The notes below the pieces were generated by a model. That model did no database searches. It saw only the letters and a list, made by a program, of their open reading frames with translations, and had not been told where the DNA came from. From NCBI GenBank assembly GCA_023701085.1, contig JAMPXR010000116.1:1-7718 (forward strand): a stretch of DNA of 7,718 nt, written 5' to 3'. Positions 1 through 6,000 of the stretch are shown here, piece by piece (positions within the stretch are counted from its first letter, which is position 1; each line of letters opens with the position of its first letter). This DNA is from Ramlibacter sp. GTDB taxonomy: Bacteria; Pseudomonadota; Gammaproteobacteria; Burkholderiales; Burkholderiaceae_C. Position numbers and translations under genes: made by a program.

Positions 1-306
1 CTCTATGCGTACGGGGCCTTGATCTTCAACGAAGTGGTCGATCGCACCAGCATGGACAAGGCGCGCGTGTCCAGGGCGCAGCGGCGGCTGGTCGACCTGA
101 ACATGATCAAGACCTCGGACGACCCGACCGACGGGCGCCGGCTGATCCTGGCCTTGACGCCCACCGGCGTGAAACGGTGCGCCGACATCCTTCCGGAAGC
201 CGCGGCGCGCGAAGCATGGTTTCTGGCCGCCTTGTCCGACGATGAGCAAAAGCAGCTCGACGTCATCCTGGACAAGTTGATGGCGCGCAGCCAGGAGCTG
301 GCCTAG
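1..306 (+). CDS. MarR-family transcriptional regulator, C-terminal part (5' end outside window)
   Basis: The reading frame is open from the first base and ends at TAG 304-306, giving 101 residues of a protein normally about 140-160 long, so the N-terminal part is missing. Visible is the end of the winged helix: the recognition-helix segment MDKARVSRAQRRLVDL followed by the wing DDPTDGRRLILALTPTG, which carries the DxxDGRR pattern typical of MarR proteins. A C-terminal helix that would join the dimerisation bundle follows. Family members bind palindromic operators as dimers and are usually released by small ligands; neither ligand nor target can be read here. The next gene lies 185 bp downstream with no recognisable terminator between, so cotranscription is possible but unproven. 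Family assignment is firm; specific function is unknown. Confidence 0.9.
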   Translation, partial: LYAYGALIFNEVVDRTSMDKARVSRAQRRLVDLNMIKTSDDPTDGRRLILALTPTGVKRCADILPEAAAREAWFLAALSDDEQKQLDVILDKLMARSQELA

Positions 307-429
307 GGCCCGCCATCGCGCGGGGCGCCGCCTCGTGCCCGAACCAGACGCGGCGGTCGCGGCGGCGACGCCTTGAATTCGTCCGGCGGCAGGTCAGCTC
401 TTGCGCAGGTGCGGCGCGAGCTCGCGCTG

Positions 430-453
430 GGGCCTGCCCGTAAGGGCGAACCC
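430..453 (+). repeat. Left copy of a 24-bp inverted repeat bracketing the kinase/regulator cassette
   Basis: The inner 16 bases, CCGTAAGGGCGAACCC (438-453), are the exact reverse complement of 3206-3221. Extending outward, GGGC also matches, giving 21 of 24 matching bases against 3206-3229. The copy lies in the non-coding gap between the MarR gene and the small gene at 492. It contains a short self-complementary GGG-CGAA-CCC unit. It could be a dispersed intergenic hairpin repeat, a shared regulator site or the remnant of a mobile unit. Confidence 0.6.
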
Positions 454-491
454 CGCAGTGATCCGGATGGGTCGCGAACGAGGCGCCCCGC

Positions 492-938
492 GTGGCAAAC
501 TGCCTCATGTCCGCTCACGAAGACGTGGAGCTCGTCGAACCCATGACAGAGAGGAAACCCAGCCCGCAAGCTCTCAAGTCCCGCCTGCTTGCCGACCTGG
601 AGCGCGCCGTGTCCGCCGGCCACGTACTGCAAGCAACGACCGTGGCGGTGCTGATAGGCCGCAATGCCTGCGACCTGGTAGATCAGTGCACGGAAATCCC
701 GGGGGTGCGCAGCGGCTCCGTGGACGAACGCCTGCAGTCGCACTTGCGCAATATCGTGACCTTGCTCGCCGTCGCGGAGCGGCACTTCGGCGACGTCGTG
801 CTGGCCGTGCAGTGGTATGTGGCGGGGCATCCCGCCGATGCCGCGCAACAGACGCCTGAATCGTTGGCTGCCGCCGGCCGGCTGGAAGACGCGTACCGGC
901 TTTTGCCGCGCACAAGCAGCCGATTCAAGCCGTCGTGA
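492..938 (+). CDS. Small protein, possibly Xre/MbcA/ParS (DUF2384)-like
   Basis: This 148-residue frame has the GC-rich third-position pattern of its neighbours. I chose GTG 492 because GAGG (480-483) lies 8 bases upstream; ATG 510 has no ribosome site, and ATG 543 has GGAG 12 bases upstream and is the main alternative. The C-terminal half, with AERHFGD, then AVQWY, then TPESLAAAG and a final helix, resembles the toxin-binding domain of Xre/MbcA/ParS antitoxins (FGD, then a Trp, then TPxELL). The preceding helices (about residues 25-75) could be a degenerate HTH. No RES-type toxin gene is adjacent, so a toxin-antitoxin role is not supported. It ends 37 bp before the kinase gene, which suggests one operon. 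The match is weak and made by eye; it could equally be a lineage-specific protein. Confidence 0.5.
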   Translation: MANCLMSAHEDVELVEPMTERKPSPQALKSRLLADLERAVSAGHVLQATTVAVLIGRNACDLVDQCTEIPGVRSGSVDERLQSHLRNIVTLLAVAERHFGDVVLAVQWYVAGHPADAAQQTPESLAAAGRLEDAYRLLPRTSSRFKPS

Positions 939-975
939 ATCGGCGGCCATCCCGAAGCGATTGCAGAATGTGGTG

Positions 976-2598
976 ATGAGCGGCTTGTCGACGCGAATTC
1001 CCCGGGCGCTTGCCGCGGTCTCCACGGCGCAACCCGCGCGCGCTGTGGTGTTCGTCGCGCTTTATGTCGCGGTCACATGGGTGAGCTTCGTCTATCCCAT
1101 GCGCGACCTGAACATTACGCCCTGGAACCCGCAGTCCGCCCTGGCGGTCGGACTGCTTCTGTGGCGCCCCCGGGCCTGGTGGCTGGTCTGCCTCGCGGTC
1201 GCTTCGGGTGACGCCCTGGTTCCGGCGGCCCGCACACCGTGGAGCGCGCTGTTCGTCTCGTCATTGATGCTGACCGCGGGGTATGCGGCTGTCGCGGCGG
1301 CACTCACGAGATGGGCTCGCGTCGCCTCGGCCGTCGTCACGAGACGGGAGATCGTCCTGTTCTTCCTGATCGTCACGGCGGGAGCGCTGCTGGCGTCCAT
1401 CCTGCGCGTCGCGGGCCTGGCCGCCTTCGGGGAGGTGCCGCCGGAACGGCTGCTGACCGCGATCCATCGGGGCGCGATAGGAGACGGCGTCGGGCTGTTG
1501 GTGACGCTTCCGCTGCTGCTTCTCCTGGGAAGCCGCGAACGGCGGGCCAGCACCCGGGCGATGTTCGGAACCATGGAATGGTGGCTGATCGTGGGTGCCG
1601 GGGTCCTCGCCACCGTGGCCGTCTTCGCACGCCCCGCCGATGAGCATTTCAAGTTCTTCTATCTGCTCTTCCTTCCTGTTGTCTGGGCGTCCGGGCGCTT
1701 CGGTGTCGGGGGAGCGGTCTGGTCGGCGGTCATCGTGCAGATCACGATGATCGCGGCCATTCATTCGGCGGCCTACCGGTCGCTTACCGTGTTCGAACTC
1801 CAGTTGCTGATGGCGGTGCTGGCCGCCACGGGACTGCTGCTTGGCGCGACCGTGGACGAGCGCGAAGAGGCCGACCGCACCCTGCGCGCGTCGCTGCGCC
1901 TCGCCGCGGCGGGCGACATGGCCGCCGCGCTCGCGCATGAGCTGAACCAGCCCCTGACGGCGATGAGCACGTATGCCCATGCCTCGCAAGTGCTGGTCGA
2001 ACGCATCGCGCAGGACGAGAAGGCCCTGGCGCTCGCGGACGTCACCGGCAAGCTGGCGGAAGAAGCCAGCCGGGCCGCCGAGGTGGTGAAGCGGCTGCGC
2101 AACTTCTTTCGCGATCGCGCCACCGAACTTCAGCCGACCGCGCTGCAGCCGTTCCTGGACGAGGCGATGCGGGCGCAGACGGCCCGTGCGCTCGCCTTGA
2201 ATGTTCGCCTCACCTGGTCGTGCACGGCCCCCGAGGCGACGGTCTGGCTCGATCCGGTGCAGATCGGCGTCGTCGTGCGCAATCTGCTGGCCAATGCCCT
2301 GGATGCCGCGGCGGAACCGGTGCAAGGCAGCGCCACATCGGCATGGGTGAAGCTCGAAGCCATTCAGGAGGGCGCAGACCTCGTCGTCGCGGTCACTGAC
2401 AGTGCGCGGGGACTCCATGGCCAGGAAGCGGACCTCGTTTTCGAGCGGCGCAGGTCCGGGAAACCCGGTGGCATGGGAGTCGGGCTGGCGATCAGTCGTT
2501 CGATCATCGAGGCCCATGGAGGACGGCTGTGGGCCGAACCCGGACCCGGCGGCCGTTTCCTTTTCACCCTGCCACTGGGCTCGCCCGCCGCATCGTGA
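976..2598 (+). CDS. Membrane sensor histidine kinase with MASE1-type sensory domain
   Basis: ATG 976 gives 540 residues and starts just before the first membrane helix; the frame is open further upstream, but that would add 53 hydrophilic residues and overlap the previous gene. Residues about 20-290 form a run of hydrophobic helices with the PWNPQSALAVGLLLW and AIGDGVGLLVTLPLLLLL segments characteristic of MASE1, an integral-membrane sensory domain of unknown ligand. The kinase core follows: H-box ALAHELNQPLT with phospho-acceptor H321, N-box NLLANALDAA (N436, N440), G1 box DSARG (D475) and G2 box GMGVGLAIS (about 499-507). The first glycine of the DxGxG motif is alanine, and the F-box region reads VFERRRSGK instead of the usual LFEPFF. 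The stop codon overlaps the start of the regulator gene, so that regulator is its likely partner. Signal and targets are unknown. Confidence 0.9.
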   Translation: MSGLSTRIPRALAAVSTAQPARAVVFVALYVAVTWVSFVYPMRDLNITPWNPQSALAVGLLLWRPRAWWLVCLAVASGDALVPAARTPWSALFVSSLMLTAGYAAVAAALTRWARVASAVVTRREIVLFFLIVTAGALLASILRVAGLAAFGEVPPERLLTAIHRGAIGDGVGLLVTLPLLLLLGSRERRASTRAMFGTMEWWLIVGAGVLATVAVFARPADEHFKFFYLLFLPVVWASGRFGVGGAVWSAVIVQITMIAAIHSAAYRSLTVFELQLLMAVLAATGLLLGATVDEREEADRTLRASLRLAAAGDMAAALAHELNQPLTAMSTYAHASQVLVERIAQDEKALALADVTGKLAEEASRAAEVVKRLRNFFRDRATELQPTALQPFLDEAMRAQTARALALNVRLTWSCTAPEATVWLDPVQIGVVVRNLLANALDAAAEPVQGSATSAWVKLEAIQEGADLVVAVTDSARGLHGQEADLVFERRRSGKPGGMGVGLAISRSIIEAHGGRLWAEPGPGGRFLFTLPLGSPAAS

Positions 2599-3206
2599 AC
2601 AGTCCCGTCCATCGGCAGACCGTCTTCATCGTCGATGACGATGCCGCCGTGCGCGATGCACTGGCGCTGCTGCTGAGCCTGCGCGGGTACGCGACCGCCG
2701 TTTTCGCATGTGCCGAGGACTTCCTGGGCGCGCTGGCGCCGCATTGGCGGGGCGTCGTTGTCGCGGACATCCGCATGCCGGGCATGTCCGGTCTGGAGAT
2801 GCAGGAGGCGCTCGCCGGGCATCCGGCGCGCTTGTCGGTCATCATCGTGACCGCCCATGGAGACTTGGCTGCCGCACGCCATGCATTCAGATGGAACGCG
2901 GTCGATTTCCTCGAGAAACCGTTCGACCACGGCAAGTTGATCCAGGCCATTGAGCGCGCCATTGGCGGGCTGCCGCCCGAGGCGGGCGCGATCGGGAGTC
3001 GCCCGGCCACCTCCGCTTTGTCCGCGCGCGAACGGGAGGTGCTGGCACTCATCATCGACGGTGTCGACAACAGGGGCATCGGCGAGAAGCTGGGAATCAG
3101 CCCCAGGACGGTCGAAGTGCACAAGGCCCGTGTGATGAGCAAGCTGGGCGCACGGAATCTGGCCGAACTTATCCACATCACCAACGCCACCGGTCGGCAC
3201 GGCTAG
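2595..3206 (+). CDS. FixJ/NarL-type response regulator (receiver plus LuxR HTH)
   Basis: GTG 2595 overlaps the kinase stop (GTGA, four shared bases), which implies translational coupling; no clear ribosome site exists, and starts further upstream would add residues outside the receiver fold. The 203-residue product has a receiver at about 8-125 with acidic pocket D15/D16, phospho-acceptor D58 in ADIRMPGMSG, switch residue T86 in VIIVTAHGD and K108 in FLEKPF. A short linker leads to a LuxR-type HTH (about 142-197) with LSAREREVLALI and ISPRTVEVHKARVMSKLGA. The HGD and FLEKPF signatures resemble the FixJ/TodT/StyR branch. It most likely receives phosphate from the MASE1 kinase and acts as a dimeric sigma70-type activator. 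The target genes are not evident in this window. The unit ends at the terminator 75 bp downstream. Confidence 0.92.
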   Translation: MNSPVHRQTVFIVDDDAAVRDALALLLSLRGYATAVFACAEDFLGALAPHWRGVVVADIRMPGMSGLEMQEALAGHPARLSVIIVTAHGDLAAARHAFRWNAVDFLEKPFDHGKLIQAIERAIGGLPPEAGAIGSRPATSALSAREREVLALIIDGVDNRGIGEKLGISPRTVEVHKARVMSKLGARNLAELIHITNATGRHG

Positions 3207-3229
3207 GGTTCGCCCTTACGGCCGCGCCC
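3206..3229 (-). repeat. Right copy of the 24-bp inverted repeat
   Basis: Bases 3206-3221 are the exact reverse complement of 438-453, and GCCC at 3226-3229 extends the match to 21 of 24 bases. The first base is the last base of the regulator's TAG stop codon. On the + strand, AGGG-TTCG-CCCT (3205-3216) could fold into a small UUCG-loop hairpin. It is not followed by a T tract, so it is not itself a terminator. Confidence 0.6.
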
Positions 3230-3280
3230 TGACCTTGCAATGGCGAATCGATGAAACAATGGCTTACCGAGCGATCTTTG

Positions 3281-3304
3281 AAGCGGCTTCGGCCGCTTTT
3301 TTTT
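3281..3304 (+). terminator. Rho-independent terminator of the kinase/regulator unit
   Basis: A perfect 7-bp stem, AAGCGGC (3281-3287) and GCCGCTT (3292-3298), closes a TTCG tetraloop with a C-G closing pair, the most stable kind. It runs into eight consecutive T (3297-3304). It is 75 bp past the regulator stop codon and separates the left transcription unit from the NtrC-type gene. Confidence 0.93.
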
Positions 3305-3365
3305 CTTCGCCGTGAACGGATGCCGACCAGCCTTGCCGTGGTGTACCTGCTCGCTTCGCTTCCGT

Positions 3366-3384
3366 CGTGCCCGGATTGGGCACG
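3366..3384. promoter_or_regulatory. Inverted repeat, possible operator
   Basis: CGTGCCC (3366-3372) and GGGCACG (3378-3384) are perfect 7-bp arms separated by 5 bases. No T tract follows, so it is not a terminator. It lies about 130 bp upstream of the start chosen for the NtrC-type gene. The 5-base spacer matches that of the dyad at 5798-5820, but the arm sequences differ. Confidence 0.4.
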
Positions 3385-3485
3385 CGCTTGATCTTCATTG
3401 CGGCGCCCGACTTGTCTGAAGCATTCCCGCAGCAACCCGCCGGATTCATTGCGGCGCTGGCCGGTATGTTTGCCGGTTCTGTGCT

Positions 3486-3501
3486 GCCCGCAGATGCGGG
3501 C
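3486..3501. promoter_or_regulatory. Short inverted repeat immediately upstream of the NtrC-type gene
   Basis: GCCCGCA (3486-3492) and TGCGGGC (3495-3501) are perfect 7-bp arms around GA. The site is 14 bp before ATG 3516. It could be an operator or an mRNA hairpin that limits access to the start codon; neither is shown by sequence alone. Confidence 0.35.
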
Positions 3502-3515
3502 CGACCACAAGGGGC

Positions 3516-5087
<1,572 letters not shown>

Positions 5088-5152
5088 GCGCACCCATGGC
5101 GTGAGCGGCAGCGCTGGCCGGCTCGGCCCCGGCATCCAGGGCGCGCGATAGA

Positions 5153-5169
5153 TTGGCGCGAATCTTGCG
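5153..5169 (+). promoter_or_regulatory. Sigma54 (-24/-12) promoter of the AAA-less regulator gene
   Basis: TTGGCGCG-AATC-TTGCG matches the consensus TGGCACG-N4-TTGC with one change (A to G) in the -24 box. GG (5155-5156) and GC (5167-5168) are separated by exactly 10 bases, as sigma54 requires. Transcription would start near 5180, leaving a leader of about 34 bases with GGGA (5205-5208) five bases before ATG 5214. It lies in the 126-bp gap after the sigma54 activator gene. Confidence 0.75.
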
Positions 5170-5213
5170 ACCGGCCGGCGGAAGCAATACGCGATCCCCG
5201 CGTCGGGACACCC

Positions 5214-5795
5214 ATGAGGTCCAAGATACTTCTTGTCGACGACGACCCGTTCACGCGCCGGTTGTTCGAGAACCTGCTGCGCGATGGCAGCGTCGAACTG
5301 GTGACGACGACCAATGTCGCCGATGCGCGCGATGCGTTCAACGCCTGCGACTTCAATCTCGTGATCCTCGACCAGCGCCTGCCCGACGGCGACGGCCTGG
5401 AGCTGTTCGCCCAGATGCGCGAGCTGCGGCCCCGGCAGACGGCCCTGATGATCACCGGCTACGCTGAAGCGCGCGATGCGATGCGGGCGGTGCGTGAGGG
5501 CCTGTTCGACTATCTCACCAAGCCGTTCGAGAACCTCGAGGAACTGGAAGTGGTCATCACCAAGGCGCTGGAAATGGACCGCGCGTACCGCGAGATCGCG
5601 GACCTGCGGGAAATCTTCACGTCCACGCAACCCATCCCGTACCGCGAGGCGCACCTGCGCTTCGAGCGCACGTATTTCTCCAATCTCCTGCTCCACGCGG
5701 ATGGCAATGTGTCGGAAGCTTCGCGCCTTTCCGGCATCGCGCGTCAGAACATCTACGGTCATCTCGAACGGGCCGGATTATTCTCAAAAAGATGA
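5214..5795 (+). CDS. REC-Fis response regulator, AAA-less paralog of the adjacent sigma54 activator
   Basis: The 193-residue product has a receiver with D9/D10, phospho-acceptor D53, T81 and K103, then goes almost directly into a Fis-type HTH (about 144-189, VSEASRLSGIARQNIYGHL). By hand alignment the receiver and its exit helix match the upstream NtrC-type protein at 108 of 131 positions, and the HTH at 31 of 46. Between DLREI (ending I134 here, I186 there) and YREA (Y143 here, Y459 there) this protein has 8 residues and its neighbour 272, so the AAA+ module is cleanly absent. It cannot drive sigma54 polymerase itself. It could compete for DNA, form mixed dimers, or act at sigma70 promoters like the similarly built RegA/PrrA/ActR proteins. 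Its own sigma54 promoter suggests control by the neighbour. No frameshift or stop is present, so it looks intact. Confidence 0.93.
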   Translation: MRSKILLVDDDPFTRRLFENLLRDGSVELVTTTNVADARDAFNACDFNLVILDQRLPDGDGLELFAQMRELRPRQTALMITGYAEARDAMRAVREGLFDYLTKPFENLEELEVVITKALEMDRAYREIADLREIFTSTQPIPYREAHLRFERTYFSNLLLHADGNVSEASRLSGIARQNIYGHLERAGLFSKR

Positions 5796-5797
5796 CA

Positions 5798-5820
5798 GTG
5801 TCACGATTTTGTCGTGACAC
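5798..5820. promoter_or_regulatory. Perfect dyad, candidate enhancer site for the NtrC-type activator
   Basis: GTGTCACGA (5798-5806) and TCGTGACAC (5812-5820) are perfect 9-bp arms around TTTTG. The centre (5809) is about 130 bp upstream of the inferred start (about 5938) of the sigma54 promoter at 5911, the usual place for an activator-binding site. It begins two bases after the regulator's stop codon, so a terminator hairpin is the alternative; but no T tract follows on the + strand. I found no second copy in the window. Confidence 0.6.
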
Positions 5821-5910
5821 CTTTGGATGGCCCTTGGACCCGGAGCGCGCGGCGATACCTTTTTGCCGCCTTGGCCCCTGCGATTAGCCGTCAATTCCGC
5901 AGCCCCAACC

Positions 5911-5927
5911 CTGGCACGAAGCTTGCG
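5911..5927 (+). promoter_or_regulatory. Sigma54 (-24/-12) promoter of the multihaem cytochrome gene
   Basis: CTGGCACG-AAGC-TTGCG is a full match to the consensus YTGGCACG-N4-TTGC. GG (5913-5914) and GC (5925-5926) are 10 bases apart. Transcription would start near 5938, giving a leader of about 63 bases before ATG 6001. No other gene lies between, so the cytochrome gene is the clear target. Confidence 0.88.
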
Positions 5928-5985
5928 CAGTCTCGCGCAAGCGGCCGTCGGGCACTCAGGCTTGGGCTGATCGGTTTTTTAATGA

Positions 5986-5992
5986 GAGGGGA
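5986..5992 (+). promoter_or_regulatory. Ribosome binding site of the cytochrome gene
   Basis: GAGGGGA-type purine run (GAGAGGGGA, 5984-5992) ends 8 bases before ATG 6001. It is the strongest Shine-Dalgarno sequence in the window and fixes the start of the cytochrome gene. Confidence 0.8.
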
Positions 5993-6000
5993 AAACAGCC

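Larger units (their letters stand above)
3207..3515. other. 309-bp intergenic region between the two regulatory blocks
   Basis: I find no convincing gene here. In order, it contains the right inverted-repeat copy (to 3229), the intrinsic terminator (3281-3304), a 19-bp dyad (3366-3384), two direct copies of TTCATTGCGGCGC (3394-3406 and 3445-3457, exactly 51 bp apart) and a 16-bp dyad (3486-3501). The promoter of the NtrC-type gene should lie between the terminator and its start, but I cannot identify a clear sigma70 element. The dyads and direct repeat are candidates for its control. Confidence 0.6.

Noticed and set aside
1261..2517. 418-codon antisense open frame within the kinase gene
   Set aside because: The + strand carries all kinase motifs in frame; the antisense product is low-complexity, rich in Arg, Gly and Gln, with no recognisable domain.
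3377..3391. TGG-N8-TTGA as a possible sigma54 promoter of the activator gene
   Set aside because: Only TGG and TTG match; the CAC part is displaced by one base and the -12 GC is missing.
3264..3449. 61-codon - strand frame with two in-frame ATG inside the direct repeats
   Set aside because: Its 3' part is the terminator read backwards, no ribosome site precedes either ATG, and the product has no recognisable feature.
3455..3475. CTGG...TTTGCC near 3460 as a sigma54 promoter
   Set aside because: GG and GC are 11 bases apart; sigma54 needs 10.
5088..5213. Search for a dyad like 5798-5820 upstream of the AAA-less regulator's promoter
   Set aside because: No comparable inverted repeat was found; an enhancer site there, if any, may lie in the activator coding region or be shared with 5798-5820.
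5949..5980. TCAG...CTGA followed by TTTTTT in the cytochrome leader as an attenuator
   Set aside because: The stem is only four base pairs and the T run is separated from it by unpaired bases; too weak to call.
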